Assembly (NCBI RefSeq): GCF_029541745.1
Contig: NZ_CP089746.1
Span: 2,356,001-2,420,000 of the forward strand
Direction: 5' to 3'
Source: Streptomyces sp. LX-29
GTDB taxonomy: Bacteria; Actinomycetota; Actinomycetes; Streptomycetales; Streptomycetaceae
Length of the DNA stretch: 64,000 nt
Numbering within the stretch: the first letter of the stretch is position 1; each line of letters starts with the position of its first letter. This document shows, piece after piece, positions 8,681 through 16,015 of the stretch. The notes below the pieces were generated by a model that had not been told where the DNA came from, did no database searches, and saw only the letters and a list, made by a program, of their open reading frames with translations. The translations under genes and the position numbers were made by a program.

Positions 8681-8700
8681 TTACTAGGACGTCCTAGTAA
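8681..8700. promoter_or_regulatory. perfect 20-bp palindrome, icmA operator candidate
   Basis: TTACTAGGACGTCCTAGTAA has no mismatch and ends 10 nt before the icmA ATG, overlapping where the promoter must be, because a terminator lies just upstream. The binding protein is unknown; a TetR- or MarR-type dimer is plausible. Confidence 0.65.
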
Positions 8701-8713
8701 ATGTCGATGGCTG

Positions 8714-8737
8714 ACCGCCGTACGTGTGTACGGCGGT
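8714..8737 (-). terminator. terminator of the DUF3817 gene
   Basis: Perfect 10-bp stem (ACCGCCGTAC with GTACGGCGGT) with a 4-nt loop, 17 nt past the stop at 8754. It separates this transcript from icmA. Confidence 0.75.
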
Positions 8738-8753
8738 GTGGCGCGTGCCGCGG

Positions 8754-9080
8754 TCAGACCTGGGCGACCGCGGGGGAATCGGTCTCGATCAGCGGCTTGA
8801 CCTCGCGGGTCACCCGCGGCTCGACGAAGAAGGCGGCGACCGGGATACAGCCGACGAGCAGCACCCAGAGCAGCTTGCCCATCGGCCACTTCGCCTTGGA
8901 GCCCAGATCGAAGGCGAAGATCACGTAGATGATGAAGAGCACGCCGTGGATCTGCGAGATCACCATGGTGTCGCCGGTCTCGAAGCCGTACTTCAAGATG
9001 ATCGCGCCGGTGAAAACCAGCAGCCACACGGCGGTGACGTACGCCATCACGCGGTAGCGAGTCAGCACATTCTGCTTCAT
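8754..9080 (-). CDS. DUF3817 family membrane protein
   Basis: A 108-residue protein with three hydrophobic helices and the family pattern of a short charged N-terminus (YRVMAYVTAVWLLVFTGAI), a central HGVLFIIYVIFAF helix and a third helix near residues 68-85. Function is unknown. TACGCT lies 7 nt before the ATG with no ribosome site, so the mRNA is probably leaderless. A second DUF3817 gene lies 1.4 kb away (10475-10819) in the same orientation, with similar helix order; the two are paralogues. It lies between a MarR gene and icmA, with a terminator before icmA. Confidence 0.85.
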   Translation of the reverse strand: MKQNVLTRYRVMAYVTAVWLLVFTGAIILKYGFETGDTMVISQIHGVLFIIYVIFAFDLGSKAKWPMGKLLWVLLVGCIPVAAFFVEPRVTREVKPLIETDSPAVAQV

Positions 9081-9087
9081 GCCGATG

Positions 9088-9093
9088 AGCGTA
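9088..9093 (-). promoter_or_regulatory. -10 hexamer of probable leaderless DUF3817 promoter
   Basis: Read on the minus strand, TACGCT is followed by 7 nt and then the ATG at 9080. Confidence 0.5.
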
Positions 9094-9134
9094 ACGACCC
9101 GAATTGCGCGATCTTCGAGCGGGTCGCCCCCCGC

Positions 9135-9644
9135 TCACCGCTGGGTGAAGTCCTCGGCCGCGATCCGCAGCGGCCGCAGCATCGAGAAGATCTCCACGCA
9201 CTCCTCGTCGGAGTACGCCCCGAGCCCGAAGTCCATCTCCATCAGGTCGCGGGTGGCCGCCTCGACGACCTCACGCCCCTTCTCGGTGATCGAGGCGAGC
9301 GTGCCGCGGCCGTCGTTGGGGTTGGGCCGCTTGTCCACCAGACCCGACTTCACCAGCCGGTCGACGGTGTTGGTGACCGAGGTCGGGTGCACCATCAACC
9401 GCTCGCCGATCTTGGACATGGGGAGCTCCCCGGCCTTGGAGAAGGTGAGCAGCACCAGCGCCTCATACCGGGGGAAGGTCAGGCCGTACGGCTTGACCAC
9501 CGCGTCCACCTGCGCCAGCAGGATCTGCTGCGCCCGCATGATCGAGGTGATGGCGGCCATGGACGGCACGGCTCCCCAGCGCTGCTTCCAGAGCTCGTCG
9601 GCGCGGGCGATGGGATCGAAGGGCAGACTCAGCGGTTTGGCCAC
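9135..9644 (-). CDS. MarR family transcriptional regulator
   Basis: A 169-residue winged-helix regulator. The recognition region (residues about 70-110) contains KIGERLMVHPTSVTNTVDRLVKSGLV followed by the wing RPNPNDGRGTLASITEKG, both typical of MarR. The start codon is GTG at 9644; TAGGGT ends 7 nt upstream and no Shine-Dalgarno is present, so the transcript is probably leaderless. The gene is followed by the DUF3817 gene in the same direction with a 54-bp gap. Ligand and targets are not evident. The MarR protein is one candidate for binding the icmA palindrome, but this is only proximity. Confidence 0.92.
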   Translation of the reverse strand: MAKPLSLPFDPIARADELWKQRWGAVPSMAAITSIMRAQQILLAQVDAVVKPYGLTFPRYEALVLLTFSKAGELPMSKIGERLMVHPTSVTNTVDRLVKSGLVDKRPNPNDGRGTLASITEKGREVVEAATRDLMEMDFGLGAYSDEECVEIFSMLRPLRIAAEDFTQR

Positions 9645-9651
9645 GGATACG

Positions 9652-9657
9652 ACCCTA
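9652..9657 (-). promoter_or_regulatory. -10 hexamer of probable leaderless MarR promoter
   Basis: Read on the minus strand, TAGGGT lies 7 nt before the GTG start at 9644. Confidence 0.5.
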
Positions 9658-9713
9658 CCGGCCGGTCATATGCCGGGCGGCTGAGTCTCGCTAAATGGAC
9701 GGGCGGGGATCGG

Positions 9714-9759
9714 CCCGCGCGGGAAGGACCGTGGCGAGATGCCGCCCCTCCCGCGCGGG
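9714..9759 (-). terminator. hairpin after the short orphan ORF
   Basis: Two 11-nt arms (CCCGCGCGGGA and TCCCGCGCGGG) pair perfectly across a 24-nt loop, just beyond the stop at 9768. Each arm is also self-complementary. Confidence 0.55.
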
Positions 9760-9767
9760 CGGTGGCC

Positions 9768-10070
9768 TCAGTCCCCGTCGCGGAAGAGATCCTCAACCGT
9801 GGAGACGGTGAGCGCGCGGTCCAGCCAGCGCCCCAGACGCTCCAGGTCGGGGCAGTCGGCGATGGTCCTGCGCTGTTCGGGAGTGGTGAGGATCCCCCGA
9901 TGGTCCAGCACCCGCTGGATCGCCTGCGCGCGCTCCTCCTTCCGCCCCTTGGCCCATCCCTCGGCCTTGCCCTCCAGGAAGGTCTGCTCGATGAGTGTGC
10001 CCCTGCCGGGGAAGTACGTACGCGGCATCAGCTTCCTCCAGGTGTCTCCCGCCGGGGTGTGCCGCTTCAT
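9768..10070 (-). CDS. probable C-terminal remnant of a Rpn/PD-(D/E)XK-type protein
   Basis: A 100-residue frame if started at the ATG 10070. The segment LIEQTFLEGKAEGWAKGRKEE, followed by a short helical tail (TIADCPDLERLGRWLDRALT), resembles the C-terminus of the long Streptomyces Rpn/transposase-related hypothetical proteins. The N-terminal nuclease-like domain expected before it is absent, so this is probably a decayed fragment. No good ribosome site is seen. A hairpin follows the stop, so the fragment may have kept its original terminator. Confidence 0.45.
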   Translation of the reverse strand: MKRHTPAGDTWRKLMPRTYFPGRGTLIEQTFLEGKAEGWAKGRKEERAQAIQRVLDHRGILTTPEQRRTIADCPDLERLGRWLDRALTVSTVEDLFRDGD

Positions 10071-10184
10071 GGTGTGAAGTGACCATGAAACGACCGTAGG
10101 ACCGGAAAAGCACCGAACGGGTGGTCGCCCAGAGGCGACCACCCGTTCGAGTGAGGATGGTTGGACGCGCCGCGCGTCCGTCGG

Positions 10185-10478
10185 CTACGCGGACAGGTGC
10201 CGTTCGACCGTTTCGACCTTGGAGGTCAGACCGTCGGTGACGCCCGGGCGGATGTCGGCCTTCAGGACGACCGAGACGCGCGGGGCGCGGGCCTCCACGG
10301 CGGCGACGGCGCGCTTGACGACGTCCATGACCTCGTCCCACTCGCCCTCGATGGAGGTGAACATCGCATCGGTGCGGTTCGGGAGCCCGGACTCGCGGAC
10401 GACGCGCACGGCGTCGGCGACGTACTCCCCCACGTCCTCGCCGACGCCCAGCGGGGTGACCGAGAACGCGACGATCAT
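10185..10478 (-). CDS. MTH1187 family thiamine-binding protein
   Basis: A 97-residue single-domain protein of the DUF77/MTH1187 family, small ferredoxin-like folds that bind thiamine-like ligands in the cytosol. The N-terminal strand [13 protein letters not shown] and the segment [21 protein letters not shown] are typical. The ATG at 10478 overlaps the stop of the upstream DUF3817 gene by 4 bp, so the two are translationally coupled. No thiamine biosynthesis genes lie nearby, so the physiological role is open. Confidence 0.85.
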   Translation of the reverse strand: MIVAFSVTPLGVGEDVGEYVADAVRVVRESGLPNRTDAMFTSIEGEWDEVMDVVKRAVAAVEARAPRVSVVLKADIRPGVTDGLTSKVETVERHLSA

Positions 10479-10819
10479 GCGTTGACGATGCCTTCCTTGC
10501 GGGCCCGGGCGGCGATCACGCTGGCCTCGGCCTCGCGCTTCAGCATGCGCTCGGCGAAGAAGCCACCGGCGGGCAGGACGGCGAGCGCGAAGTAGATCGC
10601 GGCGGTCTTCAGCGACCACTTGGTGCGGTTCCAGGCGTCCAGCCAGAAGAGCACATAGAGGATGAACAGCACGGCGTGCACCCAGCCCATCGGCTTCACC
10701 GCGTTGAACTCGGTGGTGCGCTTGAGTACCGAGCAGACGAGCAGCAGCAGGAAGGACACGGCCTCGGGCGCGGAGACCAGTCGGAGCCGACGCAGCGCGG
10801 TGGCGGTCTTGAAGTCCAT
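10475..10819 (-). CDS. DUF3817 family membrane protein (second copy)
   Basis: A 114-residue protein with three predicted membrane helices and the family motif [20 protein letters not shown]. It is a paralogue of the protein at 8754-9080 and has a more charged C-terminal tail ([15 protein letters not shown]). The ATG at 10819 has a GAAGG-type site about 10 nt upstream. It is co-transcribed and translationally coupled with the thiamine-binding protein gene. Function unknown. Confidence 0.85.
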   Translation of the reverse strand: MDFKTATALRRLRLVSAPEAVSFLLLLVCSVLKRTTEFNAVKPMGWVHAVLFILYVLFWLDAWNRTKWSLKTAAIYFALAVLPAGGFFAERMLKREAEASVIAARARKEGIVNA

Positions 10820-10926
10820 GGAGCGGGCACCTTCGGTGGCGGGGGGCGATGGGACAGCAGCTTGTGCTTGGGTTCACAAGCTCGATCCATTGTCGCAGCC
10901 ACCCCGACGATCACCGCCCGGGGGTC

Positions 10927-10932
10927 TACCGT
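10927..10932 (+). promoter_or_regulatory. -10 hexamer of probable leaderless AIM24 promoter
   Basis: TACCGT lies 7 nt before the GTG at 10940, with no Shine-Dalgarno in the gap. Confidence 0.5.
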
Positions 10933-10939
10933 CGGATCC

Positions 10940-11578
10940 GTGGCTCAGTTTCGGCTCCAGGGGAGCAAGGTGCTCGCCGTCGACATGACCGGGGACTCCG
11001 TGCGGGCGAAGAACGGATCCATGGTCGCGTACGAGGGCGAGATGACCTTCAAGAAGAAGACCGGCGGGGGTGAGGGGCTGCGCGGCATGGTGACGCGGCG
11101 GCTCACCGGCGAGCAGATGGACGTCATGGAGGTGAGAGGGCATGGCACCTGCTACTTCGCTGACCGCGCGAGCGAGATCAACCTGGTGACGCTGCACGGG
11201 GAGAAGCTCCATGTGGAGGCGAGCAACCTGCTGTGCGCGGACGCGGCGCTGCGCAGCGGCACCACCTTCACCGGGCTGCGCGGCTCCTCCCAGGGCAACG
11301 GCCTGTTCACCACCACCGTCGAGGGGACGGGCCAGGCGGCGATCATCTCCGACGGCACGGCGGTGGTGCTGCGGGTGACCCCGCAGACCCCGCTCCAGGT
11401 CGACCCGGGCGCGTACATCGCGCACACCGGGAACCTCAAGCAGCACTTCCAGTCCGGGGTCACCTTCCGCACCGTCATCGGCGAGGGCTCCGGCGAGTCG
11501 TTCCAGATCCGCTTCGAGGGGGACGGCCTGGTCTACGTGCAGCCGAGCGAGCGGAACACGATCGGGGGCGAGACCTGA
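10940..11578 (+). CDS. AIM24 family protein (first of three)
   Basis: A 212-residue beta-rich protein of the AIM24 family (formerly DUF124), named after a yeast mitochondrial protein; the bacterial role is not established. It opens AQFRLQGSKVLAV and contains the glycine-rich turns GMVTRRLTGEQ and GNGLFTTTVEGTG typical of the duplicated beta-helix fold. The GTG at 10940 is chosen because homologues start there and a TANNNT hexamer ends 7 nt upstream. Its stop overlaps the ATG of the next AIM24 gene (TGATG). All three copies form one operon. No signal peptide is present. Confidence 0.88.
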   Translation: MAQFRLQGSKVLAVDMTGDSVRAKNGSMVAYEGEMTFKKKTGGGEGLRGMVTRRLTGEQMDVMEVRGHGTCYFADRASEINLVTLHGEKLHVEASNLLCADAALRSGTTFTGLRGSSQGNGLFTTTVEGTGQAAIISDGTAVVLRVTPQTPLQVDPGAYIAHTGNLKQHFQSGVTFRTVIGEGSGESFQIRFEGDGLVYVQPSERNTIGGET

Positions 11579-12228
11579 TGGCCTTCACGGCGCTCAACTC
11601 GCGGATGGTCCAGGCGCAGCTGGCGCCGGGGCAGAAGCTGTTCAGCCAGCGCGGCGCGATGCTGGCCTACCAGGGGGACGTGCGGTTCACCCCCAGCGTC
11701 ACCGGCGGCCAGGGCGGGGTGCTGGGCATGATCGGGCGGCGGGTCGCCGGCGAGGCGACCCCGCTGATGGTCGTCGAGGGCAGCGGCACGGTGATGTTCG
11801 GCCACGGCGGCCACCACGTGCACGTCGTCGACCTGTGGGGCGAGACCCTCCACGTGGAAGCCGACCGACTGCTGGCCTTCGACGGCACGCTGCGCCAGGG
11901 CACGATGTTCCTGGGCGCGCAGGGTGGGGTGATGGGCATGGTGCGCGGTCAGGTCACCGGCCAGGGCCTGTTCACCACCACCCTGGAGGGCAACGGTTCG
12001 GTGGCGGTCATGGCGCACGGCGGGGTGATCGAGCTCGGGATCACCCCGGGCCGCCCGGTCCACGTCGACCCGCAGGCGTACGTCGCGCACCGCGGCGAGG
12101 TGCGCAACCGGCTCTCGACCGCGATCGGCTGGCGGGAGATGGTGGGCCGCGGCTCGGGCGAGGGCTTCCAGCTGGAGCTGTCCGGCACCGGCACGGTGTA
12201 CGTCCAGGCATCGGAGGAGAAGCTGTGA
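11578..12228 (+). CDS. AIM24 family protein (second of three)
   Basis: A 216-residue paralogue of the preceding product with the same order of glycine-rich turns (GMIGRRVAGE, GQGLFTTTLEGNG, VHVDPQAYVAHRG). Its start shares one base with the upstream stop and its own stop overlaps the next GTG by 4 bp, so the three proteins are probably made in fixed proportion. Differences are concentrated in the N-terminal 20 residues. A hetero-oligomer of the three is a reasonable inference; no enzymatic motif is seen. Confidence 0.88.
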   Translation: MAFTALNSRMVQAQLAPGQKLFSQRGAMLAYQGDVRFTPSVTGGQGGVLGMIGRRVAGEATPLMVVEGSGTVMFGHGGHHVHVVDLWGETLHVEADRLLAFDGTLRQGTMFLGAQGGVMGMVRGQVTGQGLFTTTLEGNGSVAVMAHGGVIELGITPGRPVHVDPQAYVAHRGEVRNRLSTAIGWREMVGRGSGEGFQLELSGTGTVYVQASEEKL

Positions 12229-12920
12229 GCGGTCCGGCCGTCAGCGGTCCCGTCATCCACGACGCGCACTCGCTCCCGACCAACGACAACGTCAACCCGT
12301 ACGCCTTCAGCGTGGCGCTGGACGGCCAGTGGTTCCTCCAGAAGGGGAAGATGATCGCCTACTACGGGCAGATCGACTTCCACGGCGTGGGGCTCGGCCG
12401 GCTGGACCGGCTGATCGCCGGCAGCTTCCACTCACCGCTGCACGCCGCGGACTGGGTGGTGGCCGAGGGACGGGGCAAGATGGTGCTCGCGGACCGGGCG
12501 TTCGACGTCAACTCCTACGACCTGGACGACGGCAACCTGACCATCCGCTCCGGCAATCTGCTGGCCTTCCAGACCTCGCTGGCGCTCAAGCAGTCCATCG
12601 TGCCGGGCTTTCTCACGCTCATCGGCACCGGCACCTTCGTGGCGGCCTCCAACGGCCCGGTGGTCTTCGTCGAGCCGCCGATCCGGGTGGATCCCCAGGC
12701 GCTGGTCGGCTGGGCGGACTGCCCCTCCCCCTGCCACCACTACGACCACCAGTACCTGCGGGGCTTCCTCGGCGGCATCCGCGCGCACACCGGGTGGGGT
12801 GGAGCCTCGGGCGAGGAGCACCAGTTCGAGTTCACCGGCGCGGGTACGGTGCTGCTCCAGTCCAGCGAAACGGTGATGCCGGAGCAGCCGACGGGAGCGA
12901 GCGGGGGTACCGGTTCGTAA
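12225..12920 (+). CDS. AIM24 family protein (third of three)
   Basis: A 231-residue and most divergent member of the triplet. It has a longer N-terminus (about 25 residues before the family core NPYAFSVALDGQWF), keeps the strand pattern (GFLTLIGTGTFVAAS, IRVDPQALVGW) and has an added CPSPCHHYDHQY segment with two Cys and three His that the other two lack and that could bind a metal. The GTG start overlaps the upstream stop (GTGA). The operon ends here; the MarR gene 95 bp downstream has its own promoter-like sequence. Confidence 0.87.
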   Translation: MSGPAVSGPVIHDAHSLPTNDNVNPYAFSVALDGQWFLQKGKMIAYYGQIDFHGVGLGRLDRLIAGSFHSPLHAADWVVAEGRGKMVLADRAFDVNSYDLDDGNLTIRSGNLLAFQTSLALKQSIVPGFLTLIGTGTFVAASNGPVVFVEPPIRVDPQALVGWADCPSPCHHYDHQYLRGFLGGIRAHTGWGGASGEEHQFEFTGAGTVLLQSSETVMPEQPTGASGGTGS

Positions 12921-13001
12921 GCGACAGCGTGCGGAGTGTAACGTCGAACGAGTGACCTCTAGTCCGACACATCCATTGGTTCGAAATTCAACTTCTCTAG
13001 G

Positions 13002-13007
13002 TAGAAT
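13002..13007 (+). promoter_or_regulatory. -10 hexamer of probable leaderless MarR promoter
   Basis: TAGAAT lies 7 nt before the ATG at 13015 in a locally AT-rich stretch. A second hexamer, TAACGT at 12939-12944, lies 7 nt before an in-frame GTG at 12952. Confidence 0.55.
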
Positions 13008-13014
13008 ACATCCT

Positions 13015-13482
13015 ATGGAGACCGAGAACGGCACACGCTGGCTCAGCGACGACGAACAGCGCGCCTGGCGTGCCCATCTGGACGTCAGCAGGCTGTTGAT
13101 GCACCAGCTCGAACGTGACCTCCAGCCATTCGGTCTGACCAACAACGACTACGAGATCCTGGTCAACCTCTCCGAGTCCGAGGACCACCGGATGCGGATG
13201 AGCGACCTCGCCGCGGCCACGCTCCAGTCCAAGAGCCGGCTCTCCCACCAGATCACCCGCATGGAGAACGCCGGTCTGGTGCGCCGCGAGAACTGCGAGT
13301 CCGACCGGCGGGGACTCTACGCCGTGCTGACCGACCACGGCTGGGAGACCATGCGCACCGTCGCGCCGCACCATGTCGCCTCCGTACGCAGGCACTTCAT
13401 CGACCTGCTGGACCCCGCCGACCTCCAGGCCCTGCGGGCGTCGCTGACGCCGGTGGCGGACCACCTGCGCAACCAGCGGTAG
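13015..13482 (+). CDS. MarR family transcriptional regulator
   Basis: A 155-residue winged-helix regulator: helices RMRMSDLAAATLQSKSRLSH and ITRMENAGLV form the DNA-binding unit, followed by the wing ENCESDRRGLYAVLTDHG. I chose the ATG at 13015 because family members start at METE and TAGAAT ends 7 nt upstream; an in-frame GTG at 12952 would add 21 residues and has its own TANNNT hexamer at the same spacing. Neither start has a Shine-Dalgarno. The gene is monocistronic and closed by a hairpin. Targets unknown. Confidence 0.9.
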   Translation: METENGTRWLSDDEQRAWRAHLDVSRLLMHQLERDLQPFGLTNNDYEILVNLSESEDHRMRMSDLAAATLQSKSRLSHQITRMENAGLVRRENCESDRRGLYAVLTDHGWETMRTVAPHHVASVRRHFIDLLDPADLQALRASLTPVADHLRNQR

Positions 13483-13521
13483 CCGCCTCGCCCCGTGGGC
13501 GGCCACGACCGGTGAGGGGTG

Positions 13522-13545
13522 CCCCTCGCGCTCCCGGGCGAGGGG
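13522..13545 (+). terminator. terminator of the MarR gene
   Basis: Perfect 8-bp stem (CCCCTCGC with GCGAGGGG) and 8-nt loop, 39 nt after the stop. A second 9-bp stem (CGACGGTGG with CCACCGTCG, 13571-13606) follows. Confidence 0.6.
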
Positions 13546-13580
13546 TCGCCCCTCGGGCTCGTCGTCGCTACGACGGTGGG

Positions 13581-13630
13581 TTCGGCACCGCCGGGCTCCA
13601 CCGTCGTGGCCGGTCGCCGTTGCGGCGGGA
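13581..13630. repeat. single copy related to the repeats after nucS
   Basis: The stretch TTCGGCACCGCCG, two changed bases, then CTCCACCGTC and a GCGGCGG end matches the first half of the repeats at 34371, 34616 and 34761. It lies between convergent genes. Confidence 0.5.
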
Positions 13631-13752
13631 TGCGGGGGGGTACCCACCACGCCGGCCTGCGCCGCGCTGGCACGCGGCATGGGGACACCCTCGGCTCCCG
13701 CCGCCCGGCTCCGCCGTCGCCGTGCACCCTCCCCGGGGGTGACCGGGGCGGG

Positions 13753-15231
13753 TCAGGAGCGCTCCTCGGGGAGGCGGAGTTCGAACAGGGCCCCACCGGT
13801 GGGGGACTCGCGCAGCGTGAGGTCTCCGCCGTGGCGGCGGGCGACGTCGCGGGCGATGGCCAGGCCGAGGCCGGCGCCGCCGTCGTCGCGGGCGCGGGCG
13901 TCGTCCAGCCGGACGAAACGCTCGAAGACGCGCTCGCGGTCGCCGGGCGGCACGCCGTCGCCGTCGTCGGCGACCGACAGCACCACCGCGGGCCGCTCGC
14001 CGGCCACCCGCCGCAGCTCCACCCGCACCTCGCCCCGCGCATGCCGCTGGGCGTTGTCCAGAAGGTTGCCCAGCACGCGCGCGAGCTGGCTGTGCGAGCC
14101 GGCGACCTCCACCCCGGGCAGCTCGCCGGTGCGTACCGGAACGCGGTCGCCGACGCGCTGGGCGAGCTCCTCGCGCACCAGCTGGGCCAGTGCCACCCGG
14201 GCGGCCGGCGGCGGGCGCTCGCCGGCGTCCAGCCGGGCCAGCAACAGCAGGTCGGCCGCCAGCCGCTGGAGCCGCACCACGTCCTCCACGGCCCCGTCCA
14301 CGTCCAGCAGCTCGGGGTGCGCGGCCCCCACCTCCAGCTGGGTGCGCAGGCTGGCGATGGGCGAGCGCAGCTCGTGGGAGGCGTCGGCGACGAACCGCCG
14401 CTGCCGCTCCACGGCCGTCTCCAGCGCGGCCAGCGTCTCGTTGGTGGTGCGCGCCAGCGCCGCGACCTCGTCCCGCGCCTCCGGCTCCGGAACCCGACGC
14501 GTCAGGTCCGTGCTCGCCGTGATCGCGGCCATCTCGCGCCGGATCCCCTCGACCGGCCGCAGCGCCCGCCGCGTCACCAGCCAGGTCACGGCCGCCACCA
14601 CCGCCAGCAGCAGCGGCAGCCCGATGAGCATCGCGTCGCGCACCGAGCCGACCGCGTTCCGCTCGGTGGCCAGCGGCGCCCCGGCGTAGACGGTGACCGC
14701 CACCCCGTCCGGCGTGGCCGCGCGCACCGCGGCGAAGCGGTAGTCACCCGACTCGCCGTCCACGGCGGCGGAGCCGGTGGTGAAGCGCACGTCCTTGGAG
14801 ATCTCCCCCGGGCCGGCGGGCGCCTCGTCGTCGGTATCGTCGGCATCGTTTTCGGCCCCGTCGTCATCGCGGTCATCGCGGCCGGAGCTTTCGTCGGCCG
14901 GCGCCGGCGGGGCGCTCGTGGGCCGTACGGAGGCGCTGCCGGTCCCGTCGATCGCCTCCAGGTCATCGCTGACCGCCCGTACCCGCCCCGCCTCGTCCAC
15001 CACCTGCACCGGCGGCTCCTCGTCCAGCGAGAGTCGGTCGAAGGCGGTGCCGGTGGCGATCCGCGCGGCGACCTGACGCGCGTCGACGTGAGCCTGAAGC
15101 TGCGTCTGGTCGCGCAGGTTGGCCCGGAGCACCCCGAGCACCGCCAGGCCGGCGGCGACCAGGGCGACGGCGACCACCAGCGTGGCCCCGAGCGCGGCCC
15201 GCGCCCGGACGGAGCCGAACCACCTAGCCAC
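13753..15231 (-). CDS. two-component sensor histidine kinase
   Basis: A 492-residue membrane kinase. One N-terminal helix (about residues 13-36) and a second (about 190-210) frame an extracytoplasmic domain of roughly 150 residues that contains an Asp-rich segment (about 108-140). HAMP and HisKA follow, with the phospho-acceptor His286 in FVADASHELRSP, then an HATPase domain (NLLDNAQRHA, GLGLAIARDVA). It overlaps the response-regulator gene by 8 bp and is the second gene of the pair. A secreted PepSY protein is divergently encoded next door. From memory the locus equals the RapA1/A2-type pair of S. coelicolor; that identity is not proven here. Confidence 0.93.
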   Translation of the reverse strand: MARWFGSVRARAALGATLVVAVALVAAGLAVLGVLRANLRDQTQLQAHVDARQVAARIATGTAFDRLSLDEEPPVQVVDEAGRVRAVSDDLEAIDGTGSASVRPTSAPPAPADESSGRDDRDDDGAENDADDTDDEAPAGPGEISKDVRFTTGSAAVDGESGDYRFAAVRAATPDGVAVTVYAGAPLATERNAVGSVRDAMLIGLPLLLAVVAAVTWLVTRRALRPVEGIRREMAAITASTDLTRRVPEPEARDEVAALARTTNETLAALETAVERQRRFVADASHELRSPIASLRTQLEVGAAHPELLDVDGAVEDVVRLQRLAADLLLLARLDAGERPPPAARVALAQLVREELAQRVGDRVPVRTGELPGVEVAGSHSQLARVLGNLLDNAQRHARGEVRVELRRVAGERPAVVLSVADDGDGVPPGDRERVFERFVRLDDARARDDGGAGLGLAIARDVARRHGGDLTLRESPTGGALFELRLPEERS

Positions 15232-15886
15232 CGCTCACCAGCCGATAGCCGGCGCCGCGCACGGTCTCGATCAGCCCGGGCCCCAGCTTCCGGCGCAGGG
15301 CGCTGATGTAGACCTCGACGATGTTGGGATCCCCCTCGTAGGCGAAGTCCCAGACGTGCTCCAGGATCTCGGCCTTGGAGACGACCTCTCCGGGGCGCAC
15401 CGCCAGCTGCTCCAGGACCGCGAACTCCTTGGCGGTCAACTGCACGGCCGTCCCGTCCCGCTCCACCCGCCGGGCGCCGCGGTCGACCGCCAGCCGCCCC
15501 AGCCGCAGCACGGGCGAGGCGCCGGGCCCGCGGCGGCGCAGCAGCGCGCGCACCCGGGCCAGCAGCACGACGTACGAGAACGGCTTGGTGAGATAGTCGT
15601 CGGCTCCGGTGTCCAGCCCCTCGGCCTCGTCGTACTCCCCGTCCTTGGCGGTCAGCATCAGGATCGGCACCTCGTGGCCGGCGGCGCGCAGCGCCGAGCA
15701 GACCCGGTAGCCGTTCATGCCGGGCAGCATGATGTCGAGGACGACCAGGTCGTACGTTCCCGTGCCCGCGCGGTGCAGCCCTTCCAGCCCGTCGTGCACC
15801 ACGTCCACGGCGAAGCCCTCGGCCGTCAGCCCCCTGGCCAGGGACAACGCGAGCCGCTTCTCATCCTCCACGATCAGCAAACGCAT
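15224..15886 (-). CDS. OmpR-family response regulator
   Basis: A 220-residue DNA-binding regulator: receiver domain with phospho-acceptor Asp51 (DLVVLDIMLPG), conserved acidic pair near residues 8-9, Thr in MLTA and Lys in TKPF, then a winged-helix output domain (EVYISALRRKLG, IETVRGAGYRL). It is the first gene of the operon with the sensor kinase. Three direct TTCAG repeats spaced about one helical turn lie 35-60 bp upstream, between it and the divergent PepSY gene, and are the likely binding site. Confidence 0.94.
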   Translation of the reverse strand: MRLLIVEDEKRLALSLARGLTAEGFAVDVVHDGLEGLHRAGTGTYDLVVLDIMLPGMNGYRVCSALRAAGHEVPILMLTAKDGEYDEAEGLDTGADDYLTKPFSYVVLLARVRALLRRRGPGASPVLRLGRLAVDRGARRVERDGTAVQLTAKEFAVLEQLAVRPGEVVSKAEILEHVWDFAYEGDPNIVEVYISALRRKLGPGLIETVRGAGYRLVSGG

Positions 15887-15920
15887 GCGCCCACGATGCC
15901 AAACCCGACCTGAAGAGCCC

Positions 15921-15946
15921 TTCAGGCTCCTTCAGCCTGGCTTCAG
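15921..15946. promoter_or_regulatory. three direct TTCAG repeats, response-regulator site
   Basis: TTCAG occurs at 15921, 15931 and 15942 (10 and 11 bp apart), preceded by an inverted CTGAA at 15910. One-turn direct repeats are the usual pattern for OmpR-type regulators; the site lies between the regulator and the PepSY gene. Confidence 0.55.
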
Positions 15947-16015
15947 CATCCGCCCGGCACGGTGGTGACACCTCGTTCGGACCACCGGGGTTCGAACGGC
16001 TCGGGAGGAGCAACC

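Noticed and set aside
8671-9201. 177-residue N-terminal extension of IcmA
   Set aside because: It would cross the palindrome, a terminator and the DUF3817 gene; residue numbering of Phe80 and Gln198 also fixes the start at 8670.
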